A program made the position numbers and the translations under genes. 64,000 bases of DNA from Planctomycetota bacterium (lineage in GTDB: Bacteria; Planctomycetota; UBA8742; UBA2392): contig JACKIE010000011.1 of the NCBI GenBank assembly GCA_020638635.1, positions 1 through 64,000 of the forward strand. The letters run 5' to 3'. The notes under the pieces were generated by a model, which had not been told where the DNA came from, ran no database searches, and saw only the letters and a list, made by a program, of their open reading frames with translations. Shown in pieces: positions 28,709-36,520 of this stretch (its first letter is position 1; each line of letters begins with the position of its first letter).

Positions 28709-28812
28709 GAACAGCAAATTACCAATAACCAATTTTCAATTACCAATGGCCGCTCTCTGCGGACCCCGCTGAATTGGTCATTGGTAGTTGGTTATTGGTA
28801 GTTCGCTGTTCC
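28709..28812. repeat. TTACCAATAACCA palindrome, copy 3 (upstream of the decarboxylase-sigma operon)
   Basis: gaacagcaaattaccaataa begins the left arm; core taccaatggc...ctctgcggaccccgctgaattg; right arm ttggtagttggttattggta, ending ttcgctgttc. The ends gaacagc / gctgttc are exact inverse complements, giving a palindrome of about 104 bp. Closely matches the copy at 30329-30432, including the core. Confidence 0.85.
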
Positions 28813-28904
28813 GAACCACCCGGCACACCGCCACCATCGAAAAACCGCTCCCTCCTTGTCACAACCCGCCCGCCCTGTTCGTCCTCTCTTTGAAGGAGAC
28901 GACT

Positions 28905-29468
28905 ATGGCTCGCATCGAAGGTTCCAACCCGCGTGGTGTTTACCAGCGCGCCGTGTTCTGGTTCATGAAGCGTGTGCTCGGGCGCGTGCCTGAGCCCGTC
29001 AAAATCCTGGCGTTCAGCCCGACCGTGTTCAAAGGCCGCACCGGCATGGAGCGCGCCCTGATGACGCTGTCCGTGCCGCCCGGCCTGGTCACGCTGGCGC
29101 AGATCCGCGTGGCCCAGCGCATCGGCTGCCCCTTCTGAGTGGACATCAACTCTGCCGTGGGCAGCAAGTCGGGTCTCACACACGCGCGCATCGCGGCCCT
29201 GGCCGACTGGCGCAACAGCGACGTCTTCAACAGCATCGAGCGCGACGTGCTCGCCCTGGCCGACGCCATCACCGACACCCCCGCCAACGTGGACGAGGGC
29301 CTGTTCGGCCGCCTGCTGATCGCGCTGGGGCCGCGGCAGCTGGTCGAGCTGACCAACGCCATCGGCTGGGAAAACCTGCGCGCCCGCACCAACCGCGTGT
29401 TTGACGCGCAATCGGAAAGCTACTACGACGGCGCCCTGTGTATGCTGCCGGCCAGAAAGGTCGCGTGA
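28905..29468 (+). CDS. Carboxymuconolactone decarboxylase/AhpD-like protein, candidate selenoprotein (UGA at 29136-29138 read as Sec78)
   Basis: The frame from ATG 28905 (AAGGAGA at 28893-28899) runs 77 codons to UGA and continues in the same frame for 109 codons to TGA at 29466. Across the UGA it reads ARRIGCPF-like sequence: ...VAQRIGCPF-U-VDINSAVGSKSGLT. In the carboxymuconolactone decarboxylase/AhpD family this is the redox motif CPFC followed by IDINSA. So UGA replaces the second, resolving Cys (CxxU), and the downstream part is also family-like (ERDVLALADAITDTP, LVELTNAIGWENLRARTNRVF). A hairpin at 29149-29169 resembles a bacterial SECIS. AhpD-like selenoproteins have been reported in bacterial surveys. 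The stop overlaps the sigma-factor start (TGATG). ECF41 sigma factors are known to be linked to such genes. The alternative is a nonsense pseudogene, less likely given the exact position. Confidence 0.85.
29149..29169 (+). promoter_or_regulatory. SECIS-like hairpin after the in-frame UGA
   Basis: Stem CTGCC (29152-29156) / GGCAG (29160-29164), loop GTG (29157-29159), extendable by ACT/AGT across a 2-nt bulge. The loop starts 18 nt after the UGA and begins with G, matching the loose bacterial SECIS consensus (UGA 16-37 nt before an apical loop with an early G). Confidence 0.6.
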
Positions 29469-30319
29469 TGCAGGAAGAAAGCTTCTTCGACCAGCAGCGT
29501 TCGTACCTGTTCGCGATCGCTTACCGCATGCTGGGCAGCGCCGCCGACGCCGACGACATGGTGCAGGAGGCCTGGCTGCGCTGGCAGCGCGACGACCGCA
29601 GCGGCGTCGCCAACCCGCGCGGCTACCTGGCCGGCGTGGTCACGCGCCTGTGCCTCGACCGCCTGCGCGAGCTGAAGCGCCGGCGCGAAGAGTACGTGGG
29701 CCCCTGGTTGCCTGAGCCGCTGCTGACCCAGGCCCCGGCCGACGGCGGCGAGCTGGCGGAAAGCCTGTCACTGGCGTTCCTCACCATGCTGGAGCGCCTG
29801 ACGCCCGTGGAGCGCGCGGTGTTCCTGCTGCGCCAGGTGTTCGGCTACGAGTACGCCGAGATCGCGGCCATCGTCGGTAAAACCGAGGCCAACTGCCGCC
29901 AGCAGTTCAGCCGCGCGCAGAAAGCCATCGCCGAGGCGCGCCCGCGTTTCGAGACTTCGCGCGAGGCCCAGCAGCGCATGCTGCAGGGCTTCCTGGAGGC
30001 AGTGGGCAGCGGCGACCTTTCGCGCATCGAGAGCATCCTGCGTGAGGACGTCGAGTTCATCTCCGATGGCGGCGGCAAGGTGATCGCCGCGCGCCGCGTG
30101 CTCCACGGCCGCAGCGAGGTTGCCAAGTTCCTGCACAGCCTGGCGCAGCGCAGCCCGGAGGGGGTCAGCTTCGAGTTCGCGCCGGTGAACGGGCAGCTTG
30201 GCCTGCTGCTGAAGCTGCAGGGCAAGCTGGAGACGGTGTTCGTGATCGAGTCGGTGGGCGGGACCGCGCAGACCATCCGCGCCATCCGCAACCCGGACAA
30301 GCTTGCAAGGCTGGCCTGA
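29468..30319 (+). CDS. RNA polymerase sigma factor, ECF41 (SigJ-like) with C-terminal SnoaL-like domain
   Basis: 283 residues. Region 2 (QQRSYLFAIAYRMLGSAADADDMVQEAWLRW) and region 4 (LRQVFGYEYAEIAAIVGKTEANCRQQFSRAQ) are standard ECF. ECF41 hallmarks are all present: WLPEP in the 2-4 linker (about residue 77), DGGGK in the C-terminal domain (about 200) and NPDKL at the end. In this group the NTF2/SnoaL-like C-terminal domain modulates activity instead of a classic anti-sigma factor. The start overlaps the stop of the AhpD-like gene as TGATG, fitting the known ECF41 genomic pairing with carboxymuconolactone decarboxylases; it probably controls its own operon. Confidence 0.95.
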   Translation: MQEESFFDQQRSYLFAIAYRMLGSAADADDMVQEAWLRWQRDDRSGVANPRGYLAGVVTRLCLDRLRELKRRREEYVGPWLPEPLLTQAPADGGELAESLSLAFLTMLERLTPVERAVFLLRQVFGYEYAEIAAIVGKTEANCRQQFSRAQKAIAEARPRFETSREAQQRMLQGFLEAVGSGDLSRIESILREDVEFISDGGGKVIAARRVLHGRSEVAKFLHSLAQRSPEGVSFEFAPVNGQLGLLLKLQGKLETVFVIESVGGTAQTIRAIRNPDKLARLA

Positions 30320-30328
30320 CGCGGTGTC

Positions 30329-30432
30329 GAACAGCAAGTTACCAATAACCAATTTTCAGTTACCAATGGCTCTTCACTGCGGACTCCGCTGAATTGAACA
30401 TTGGTAACTGGTTATTAGTAATTCGCTGTTCC
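30329..30432. repeat. TTACCAATAACCA palindrome, copy 4 (downstream of the decarboxylase-sigma operon)
   Basis: Begins gaacagcaagttaccaataa, core taccaatggc...cactgcggactccgctgaattg, right arm ttggtaactggttattagta, ends ttcgctgttc. It starts 9 bp after the sigma-factor stop and is nearly the same as copy 3 upstream of the operon, in the same orientation. Confidence 0.85.
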
Positions 30433-30494
30433 GTAGCACCGCACAGGCTGGAAGACTCACGACAAGTCCCGCAACCGCAAGCTATCATCCTTCC

Positions 30495-30923
30495 ATGCGA
30501 CTGACTTTGCTTGCCTGCCTGGCATTCGCCGCGCTGCTCGCGGCTTGTGCTTCCGAGCGCTTGCCCGCGCCGCGCGCCGCGCAGCATGAGCCCGCGCCTG
30601 AGCCGGTGAACGAACTGGCCCAGCGCGCCTACGACGTGCTGCGCGATGATTGCTGGGGCTGCCACGGCCAGCCGGGCCGCAAAGCCTACGGCGAGACCAC
30701 GCCGCTGGACTGGATCCTCGACTACGACAAGCTGATCGAAACCAAGACCGTCATCCCCGGCCACCCGGGCAAGTCGCGGCTGATCTACATCACGGCCGTG
30801 CTGGGCAAGATGCCGCGCGCCTTCGACGAGCAGGGCGCGCCCAGCATCGAGGTCGAGCTCAGTGAAGCGGACCAGCAGACGCTGATCGACTGGATCAAGG
30901 AAGGCGCCCCGCGCTGGAAGTAA
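30495..30923 (+). CDS. Lipoprotein with planctomycete-type cytochrome c domain
   Basis: 142 residues: signal with lipobox LLAAC, a Pro/Ala linker, then a single haem motif DDCWGCHGQPGRK (about residue 54) and the stretch VIPGHPGKSRLIYI...LGKMPRAF...PSIEVELSEADQQTLIDWIKEGAPRW. The order 'C..CHG...GGLRLD-like...PGxPxxSxL...MP...LsxxexxxlxxWIxxGAxW' is that of planctomycete cytochrome C (PSCyt1-type) domains. Likely a small periplasmic or outer-membrane electron carrier, Met in KMPRAF as sixth ligand (inference). Confidence 0.85.
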   Translation: MRLTLLACLAFAALLAACASERLPAPRAAQHEPAPEPVNELAQRAYDVLRDDCWGCHGQPGRKAYGETTPLDWILDYDKLIETKTVIPGHPGKSRLIYITAVLGKMPRAFDEQGAPSIEVELSEADQQTLIDWIKEGAPRWK

Positions 30924-30958
30924 AACCGGCCCCGGCCGATGCCACCAAGGAGCAACTC

Positions 30959-31819
30959 ATGCGAATTTTCATCTCCGCTGACATGGAAGGCGTCACCGGC
31001 GTCGTCCACCGCGACCAGCTGGTTCCCGAGGGCAAGACCTACGAGCGCGCCCGCAAGCTGATGACCGCCGACGTCAACGCCGCCATCACCGGCGCGCTGC
31101 GCGAGGCCCCCGGCGCCGAGTTCGTGGTCTGCGACGGCCACGGCGTGATGCGCAATCTCATCCTCGAAGAGCTGCACGAGGCCGCGCAACTGGTGGTCGG
31201 CCCCGCGCACCCGGCCAACAAGCCCCTGTGCCAGAGCCAGGGCTGCGACGAGACCTTCGACCTCGCGTTCTTCACCGGCTACCACTCGCGCGCCGGCACG
31301 CCCGGCGGCCTGCTGTCGCACACCTGGGTGGGCGCCGCGGTTACCAACATCCGCATCAACGGAGAGATCGTCGGCGAGACGGCGCTGAACGCCGCGGTGG
31401 TGGGCCATTGGGACATCCCGGTCGGCCTGGTCTCCGGCGCTCATGAGCTTGAGGCCGAGGCGCGCGACACCATCCCCGACGGCTTCGTGTGGGTCGGTAC
31501 GAAGACCACTTACGGCCCCACGGCCGCCCTGTGCCTGCCACCCGCTCGCACCCACAAGCTGCTGAACGAGGGCGCCGCCGAGGCCGTGCGCCGCTTCAAG
31601 GAAGGCAAGCTGAAGCCGCACAAGCCCAAGTGCCCAGTCAGCATCAGCGTCGAGTTTCATCGCCGCGAGATGGCCGCCAAGGCTGCCGAGGTGCAGGGCA
31701 TCGAGCGCGTGGACGAGCGCACGATTGAAGCCAAAGCAGACACCACCATCGCGGCCGCGGAACGCGCCTGGAAAGCGGTCTGCCGCGCCCAGGAGGAAGA
31801 GCCCGGCTGGTTGAAGTAG
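30959..31819 (+). CDS. M55-family D-aminopeptidase-like metallopeptidase (DppA family)
   Basis: 286 residues. M55 hallmarks: N-terminal ISADMEGVTGVV (metal-binding Asp/Glu), VVCDGHGVMRNLI (Asp/His), FFTGYHSRAGTPGGLLSHTW (His), INGEIVGETALNAAVVGHWDIPVGLVSGA. The family forms decameric zinc D-aminopeptidases that degrade D-amino-acid peptides. AAGGAG precedes ATG 30959. Length is typical. Possible role: recycling of peptidoglycan-derived peptides. Confidence 0.93.
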   Translation: MRIFISADMEGVTGVVHRDQLVPEGKTYERARKLMTADVNAAITGALREAPGAEFVVCDGHGVMRNLILEELHEAAQLVVGPAHPANKPLCQSQGCDETFDLAFFTGYHSRAGTPGGLLSHTWVGAAVTNIRINGEIVGETALNAAVVGHWDIPVGLVSGAHELEAEARDTIPDGFVWVGTKTTYGPTAALCLPPARTHKLLNEGAAEAVRRFKEGKLKPHKPKCPVSISVEFHRREMAAKAAEVQGIERVDERTIEAKADTTIAAAERAWKAVCRAQEEEPGWLK

Positions 31820-31823
31820 GGCT

Positions 31824-31858
31824 CAGGAGGCAGGAGGCAGGAGGCAGGACGCAGGAAC
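31824..31858. repeat. Heptamer tandem repeat caggagg
   Basis: Five consecutive 7-bp units: caggagg x3, caggacg, caggaac. Placed directly after the M55 peptidase stop. Another 7-nt-period element, here without an inverted partner. Confidence 0.85.
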
Positions 31859-31954
31859 AAGAGCCGCAAGCGCAAGCGCGCGGCTGCCATGCCAACCATG
31901 AAGTAGATTCGCGCCGGCAGGCGTTACAACAGGGCGGCACAACAGGAGAAAGCC

Positions 31955-32341
31955 ATGAGCGATTTCATCCGTGTTGAATCCGGCCTGTCAGTGGAGCAGG
32001 CCGTCGAAAAGGTGCAGGAAGCCAGCAAGGCCAACGGTTTCGGCGTGCTGAACACCCTGAACCTGCAGCAGATCATGGCCGGCAAGGGCGTGAACTACGC
32101 TGAGGCCGCCACGGTGGTGGAAATCTGCCGCCCAGGCGACGCCAAGACGTTTCTCGAGGCCGACCAGCGCGTGGCCCCATGCCTGCCCTGTCGCATCGCG
32201 GTGACCACACAGGGCGGCAAGACCATCGTGCACACGGTGCGCCCGAGCGCCATGATGCGCATGTTCCAGAACACCAAGCTGGACGCCCCCGCCAAGGCCG
32301 TGGACGACGCGGTAGAGAAGATCATCAACGCGGCAAAGTAG
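31955..32341 (+). CDS. DUF302-domain protein
   Basis: 128 residues, no signal peptide. DUF302 pattern: an N-terminal helix SVEQAVEKVQEASKANGFGVL, then YAEAATVVEICRPGDAKTFLEADQRVAPCLPCRIAV, matching the conserved 'EIC.P..A...L..dp..g..lPCri.v' core. AGGAGAA precedes ATG 31955. DUF302 proteins are small alpha/beta proteins of unknown biochemical role, often with redox or copper/sulfur genes. The CLPC pair is intact. Confidence 0.9.
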   Translation: MSDFIRVESGLSVEQAVEKVQEASKANGFGVLNTLNLQQIMAGKGVNYAEAATVVEICRPGDAKTFLEADQRVAPCLPCRIAVTTQGGKTIVHTVRPSAMMRMFQNTKLDAPAKAVDDAVEKIINAAK

Positions 32342-32647
32342 TCGCAACAGCCGGTTAAGCGCCCGGTGACACGGAAGGCTTGGTCTGTAGCGCAGGCGCC
32401 CCGCCTGCACCGGCCGGGGGCGCCTCGCCCACGGCACCCGATTTCGCCGCACGGGACGCGCGGCGGACGCATCGACGGGACGTCGATGCCACGGCGCTAA
32501 GAATCTTCGAAAAAACTTTTTGCCGCCCGCCAGGCCCTGAAACTGGGCCTTGGCGGGCGGTTCGCGTCTCCGGCGGCGGCCTGAAAACGGCGTTTTGTGT
32601 CGCACTGCTCTGGATACTTGGGGCGGACACTTTCACGGAGACTTGCC
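32342..32647. other. Intergenic region with strong hairpin
   Basis: 306 bp without a gene. It includes GC-rich inverted matter (gtagcgcaggcgccccgcctgc, 32387-32408) and a very stable hairpin with arms at about 32522-32537 (CCGCCCGCCAGGCCC) and 32545-32560 around a 7-nt loop. No T-tract follows on the plus strand; an A-rich stretch (aaaaaacttttt) precedes it, so on the minus strand it would be followed by T's after a short gap. CGGAG near 32637 is the Shine-Dalgarno for the next gene. Confidence 0.5.
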
Positions 32648-33121
32648 ATGTTTGATGCATCGAAATTGCCGGCCGCCGAGCAGGAGGCCATCCGCCAGGA
32701 GATCAAGGCGCTCTACCTGGAATGGGGCGGCGAAGACATTGACCGCGCCATTGCCCGCGACCGCAAGGTGGTGGTCGAGCACGAACGCGAGCTGGACCAC
32801 GTCGCGACGCTGCCCTTTGACAAGCCCTATCGCTGGCGCATCGCGCCCAGCGTCGGCCTGCGCGCGCAGAAAGACCTGGAGCGCCAGCAGAAGCGCCGCG
32901 CCGAGCTGTTGGCCGAGTGCATCCAGCAGGTGCTGCAGGATCGCGGCCACGAGGCAGAGACAAGGCCGACCGAGACAGCCGTCGCCTCGGCACGGCCGGG
33001 CGCGATCGCTGCCGAAGTGCAGCAACTGGGCGCCCACATTGTGGAGGCGATCGGCGCGCTGAAGGAGTGGAAGTCGGAGAGGGCGGAGGCCTCTCCGGAG
33101 CTGGAATCGGCCGCGGCGTAG
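32648..33121 (+). CDS. Hypothetical helical protein
   Basis: 157 residues, highly charged and helical (IRQEIKALYLEWGGEDIDRAIARDRKVVVEHEREL), with an Arg/Lys/Gln-rich middle (RAQKDLERQQKRRAELLAEC) compatible with a coiled coil, and an Ala/Glu C-terminus. No signal or membrane segment. ATG 32648 is supported by CGGAG and lies just downstream of a hairpin region. No family recognised. Confidence 0.6.
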   Translation: MFDASKLPAAEQEAIRQEIKALYLEWGGEDIDRAIARDRKVVVEHERELDHVATLPFDKPYRWRIAPSVGLRAQKDLERQQKRRAELLAECIQQVLQDRGHEAETRPTETAVASARPGAIAAEVQQLGAHIVEAIGALKEWKSERAEASPELESAAA

Positions 33122-33635
33122 GTTCTTGTGGTCCGTGGTCGGTGGTCAGTGCTCGGTGTTCGAGTTGGGTGGCGCTACGTAGTGACGCCTGGATTATGGC
33201 CCGCGGCAAAGCCGCGGGATCTGTGCGCAGTCTGACTTCTGCGCCCCGGCGGGGGCGTTGGGGTCAGCGCACGCGCCTGCCTGTCCGACGCAGCCATGGC
33301 GAAGTCGGGAAGCGCGTGGCACTACTCACGCGCAGGCCTGCCCGACGTAGCCTTGGCGAAGTCGGGATGCGCGTGCCACTTTGCGCGTGCCACTTTGCGC
33401 GTGCCACTTTGCGCGTGCCAGGTTGCGCGTGCCACGCTTCGCGCGGCAGTTGGCGGGCCGGGCACCCGCGGTCCGTTGTGGCCGAATGTCACCGCCGCTT
33501 AACCAGCAGGGGCCTGCGCCTTGTACCCGAGCATGCCACGCCCTAACATTCTGCCATGCCGCGCCGGCTACGCGGCATCCCCACACGGACTGACGGACGT
33601 TCCGCACAGCCGCCAAGGTTTGGACTCACCGCAGT
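33122..33635. other. Repeat-rich intergenic region
   Basis: 514 bp without a convincing gene. It contains two ~30-bp hairpin units of type cccgac-gtagccttggcgaa-gtcggg (about 33282-33310 and 33340-33366) and a tandem array at 33369-33438. The rest shows no conserved coding signal. It separates the hypothetical helical protein from the SulP transporter. Confidence 0.6.
33369..33438. repeat. 14-bp tandem array (gcgcgtgccacttt)n
   Basis: Five tandem 14-bp units: three exact gcgcgtgccacttt (33369, 33383, 33397), then gcgcgtgccaggtt and gcgcgtgccacgct. The unit is two heptads (gcgcgtg + ccacttt), consistent with the 7-nt periodicity of neighbouring repeats. Confidence 0.9.
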
Positions 33636-35384
33636 ATGTCACCCGAGAAAGAACGCGCCTCGCGCAGGCTCTCTGCGTCCGTTGGCCCATCCCGCCCGAT
33701 CCCGGTTGCCGTCGGACTTCGCTCGGCCCTGCGCGACGGCTACAACCTCAAGCAGCTTCGCGCGGACATCCTCGCCGGCCTGGTGGTCGGCGTGGTCGCT
33801 TTGCCGCTCTCCATGGCGCTGGCGATCGCGTCCGGCGTGCCGCCCCAGCACGGGCTGTACACCGCAATCATCGCCGGCGGACTGATCGCCGTCACCGGCG
33901 GCTCGCGCCTGAACGTCTCGGGCCCCACGGCCGCGTTCGTGGTGCTGCTGGCGCCGATCTCGGCCAAGTACGGAGTGGGCGGCCTGGCCGTGGCCTCGCT
34001 GATGGCCGGCATGGTGCTGGTGCTGCTGGGCTTCGCACGCATGGGGCGGTTGATCCAGTTCGTGCCGCACCCGGTGACGACGGGCTTCACGGCCGGCATC
34101 GCGGTGGTGATCGCGACGCTGCAGGTGAAAGACTTTCTCGGCCTGAGCGTGACCGGCAGCGGCGAGCACTACTGGAACCGCATCGCGGACCTGTGGGCCG
34201 CCATGCCCAGCCTGCAGTGGGCCGACGCCACCGTGGGGGCGCTGACGCTGCTGGTGCTGATCCTGTGGCCGAAGATCACCAAGAAAATCCCGGGTCCGCT
34301 GGTGGCGATCCTGCTGGGCACCTTGGCCGCGCTGGCGCTGACTTCATTCCTGGGCGCCGAGGTCGCCACCATCGGCAGCCGCTTCAGCTACGTGCTGGGG
34401 GGCGAGACGCGGCCTGGTATTCCGCAGCTGCCGCCGATTCCCATGCTGCCCTGGAACCTGCCGGGCCCGGACGGGCAGCCCCTGGGCCTGAGCTGGGGAT
34501 TGATCACCGACCTGGGCAGCGGCGCGCTGGCGATCGCGGCCCTGGGCGCGATCGAGTCGCTGCTCTCGGCCGTGGTGGCCGACGGCATGGTGGGCACGCG
34601 CCACGACCCGGATGCCGAGCTGGTGGGCCAAGGGTTGGGCAACCTGGTGGCGCCGTTCTTCGGCGGCTTTGCGGCCACGGGCGCCATCGCGCGCACGGCG
34701 ACCAGCATCCGCAGCGGCGGGCGCTCGCCGATCGCGCCGGTGGTGCACGCGCTGTTCGTGCTGGCGGCGGTGCTGGTACTGGCGCCGCTGCTGGCGTACC
34801 TGCCGATGGCAAGCATGGCGGCGCTGCTGCTGATCGTGGCCTGGAACATGAGCGACATCAAACACTTCCTGCACACGCTGCGGGTGGCGCCGCGCAGCGA
34901 CGTGGCCGTGCTGCTGGCCTGCTTCGGCCTGACGGTGGCGTTCGACATGGTGATCGCCGTTGGCGTGGGTATCGTGATGGCGGCGCTGCTGTTCATGCGG
35001 CGCATGGCGGAGATTTCGGGCTCGAGGCTGGTGGGCAACGGCGAAAGCGCCTCGCGCGCGGACCTGCCGGCCGGCGTGGTGATCTACGAGATCGCGGGGC
35101 CGCTGTTCTTTGGCGCCGCGCAGAAAGCCATCGAAGGCATCGCAACGGTGGGCAGCACGCGGGCGCTGATCCTGGACATGCACGCGGTACCGGCCATGGA
35201 TGCTACGGGGCTGGTCGCGCTGCAGAGCCTGCTGGACAAACTCAAGCACGCGGGCACGCAGGTGCACATCGCCGGCCTGCAGGCCCAGCCGCGCGGCGTG
35301 CTGCAGAAGGCACACATGGACGAAGGCGCCAACCTGCGCTTCCACACCAGCGTGGACGCGGCCTTAGGCGCGCTGAAGGCGTAG
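33636..35384 (+). CDS. SulP-family anion transporter with STAS domain
   Basis: 582 residues. Membrane domain with SulP signatures: DILAGLVVGVVALPLSMALA, GLYTAIIAGGLIAVTGGS, VSGPTAAFVVLL, LSAVVADGMVGTRHDPDAELVGQGLGNL. It is followed by a cytoplasmic STAS domain (about 470-575; VVIYEIAGPLFFGAAQKAI, LILDMHAVPAMDATGLVAL with the regulatory Asp-Ala-Thr-Gly). Transports sulfate, bicarbonate or another anion; specificity is not readable. It is convergent with the methyltransferase at 35447, with a hairpin between. Confidence 0.95.
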   Translation: MSPEKERASRRLSASVGPSRPIPVAVGLRSALRDGYNLKQLRADILAGLVVGVVALPLSMALAIASGVPPQHGLYTAIIAGGLIAVTGGSRLNVSGPTAAFVVLLAPISAKYGVGGLAVASLMAGMVLVLLGFARMGRLIQFVPHPVTTGFTAGIAVVIATLQVKDFLGLSVTGSGEHYWNRIADLWAAMPSLQWADATVGALTLLVLILWPKITKKIPGPLVAILLGTLAALALTSFLGAEVATIGSRFSYVLGGETRPGIPQLPPIPMLPWNLPGPDGQPLGLSWGLITDLGSGALAIAALGAIESLLSAVVADGMVGTRHDPDAELVGQGLGNLVAPFFGGFAATGAIARTATSIRSGGRSPIAPVVHALFVLAAVLVLAPLLAYLPMASMAALLLIVAWNMSDIKHFLHTLRVAPRSDVAVLLACFGLTVAFDMVIAVGVGIVMAALLFMRRMAEISGSRLVGNGESASRADLPAGVVIYEIAGPLFFGAAQKAIEGIATVGSTRALILDMHAVPAMDATGLVALQSLLDKLKHAGTQVHIAGLQAQPRGVLQKAHMDEGANLRFHTSVDAALGALKA

Positions 35385-35412
35385 CGGCGCTGAGCCACCG
35401 GAGCCACGAAGA

Positions 35413-35441
35413 AGGGACAGGCACCAAAGGTGCCTGTCCCT
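35413..35441. repeat. REP-like hairpin between convergent genes
   Basis: Perfect 13-bp inverted repeat agggacaggcacc / ggtgcctgtccct with 3-nt loop AAA, centred between the stops of the SulP gene and the minus-strand methyltransferase. No T-tract on either side. It may act as a bidirectional stabiliser or be a REP-type element; no transposase is nearby. Confidence 0.75.
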
Positions 35442-35446
35442 GGTCG

Positions 35447-36241
35447 TCAGACGGGCTTGAACACCAGCAGGCGTTCGCCCTCGGGCTGCGCCTGGTGCTT
35501 TGCGGGGGCGGCGGGGTCCGTGCAGGCGGTCAGCTCGAAGCCTGGCACGTCTCGAAGGGCGTCCAGGTGCTCGCGCTTCCACACCCGCAGGTCGTAGCTT
35601 TCCACGATGCGCCTGGGCCAGTCGCCGCCGCGGGTTTCGACGGTGCGGCGGATTTGCTGGCTGTGGTTCTCGGGCTCGTCGCGCAGCAGCTCGTAGTGGA
35701 TGCGGGCCTCGCCCCCGGGGACCTCGCGCCAGGGCGTGCGCCAAAGTGTGGCCGGCAGCCTGTCGGGTACGGGCGCATCGAAGTTGAGCATCAGGATCAC
35801 CGCCCCGCGCCCGCTGAGGTGGCGGCGGAAGCTGCCGATCCAGCGCGCGAGGGTGTCGATGTCCGGCAGCAGCGAGGTCACGCCGCTGGCCTCGAGGATG
35901 ACGTCGAAGGGATCCTCGAACGCCAGCTCGAACATGTCACCCAGTACGGTATGGGCGCCGGTGGTTTGCCTGGTGTACTCGACCATCTCCGGGCAGTTGT
36001 CGTTGCCGGCCAGCCTCGATGCCTCCTGTGCAAAGGGCCTCAGCCAGTTGCCGGGCCCGCAGGCCGGGTCGAGGATCGACCAGGGCCCGTTGCCGACGAA
36101 GCGGCGCATCAGGGCGCGGACGGCCGTGATGTCCTCGTCGTCGGGGGTCTTGAGAGTGTCGTAGAGAGCGGGGAAGCGGTAGAGGTTTAAGGGTTCCTCT
36201 TCGGGTGCTTCCGTGGGTCCCGAAGAGGTGTCGGCTGCCAT
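35447..36241 (-). CDS. Class I SAM-dependent methyltransferase
   Basis: 264 residues. Rossmann methyltransferase with motif I ILDPACGPGNWLRPFA near residue 55, AGNDNCPEMVEYTRQ (motif II region), a DVILEASG motif IV, then a C-terminal half resembling SAM enzymes that act on small molecules. ATG at 36241 is chosen; an in-frame ATG at 36343 would add 34 residues without support. Substrate unknown. Confidence 0.85.
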   Translation of the reverse strand: MAADTSSGPTEAPEEEPLNLYRFPALYDTLKTPDDEDITAVRALMRRFVGNGPWSILDPACGPGNWLRPFAQEASRLAGNDNCPEMVEYTRQTTGAHTVLGDMFELAFEDPFDVILEASGVTSLLPDIDTLARWIGSFRRHLSGRGAVILMLNFDAPVPDRLPATLWRTPWREVPGGEARIHYELLRDEPENHSQQIRRTVETRGGDWPRRIVESYDLRVWKREHLDALRDVPGFELTACTDPAAPAKHQAQPEGERLLVFKPV

Positions 36242-36520
36242 GGGCAGTCCGACATCCCGGTGCGCAGACACGCTGTGTCTCCGAACGAACAACTGCCGGC
36301 CCCTGCACGCGCAGAACGCCGACAGCCGAATCAACGCGGCCAATTAACACAATGGCAACGAGCAAACGCCAAGAGAAATTCCGGAATCCGGGGGGACAGC
36401 GGAGGCCAGAGGCGGTCATGGCACAACTTGTCGCTCCGAAACGCGGCGGGTTCAGCTGGAGTTACCTGCAGGATTTCACTATCCTGAAAACAGATGTGAT
36501 ATTGAAACCCGGAGGAAGCC

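Noticed and set aside
28905..29138. AhpD-like gene treated as two broken halves
   Set aside because: Same frame on both sides, stop is TGA exactly at a conserved Cys, and regulatory context is intact; recoding explains it better than decay.
32522..32560. Rho-independent terminator on plus strand
   Set aside because: Stable hairpin but no downstream T-run on that strand; left as a hairpin in the intergenic entry.
33282..33438. CRISPR-like array
   Set aside because: Units are 14 bp tandem without spacers; no cas genes.
33521..36190. Very long plus-strand open frame across the SulP gene
   Set aside because: Low-complexity Arg/Gly/Ala translation without motifs; it overlaps the well-supported SulP and methyltransferase genes in other frames, an effect of high GC.
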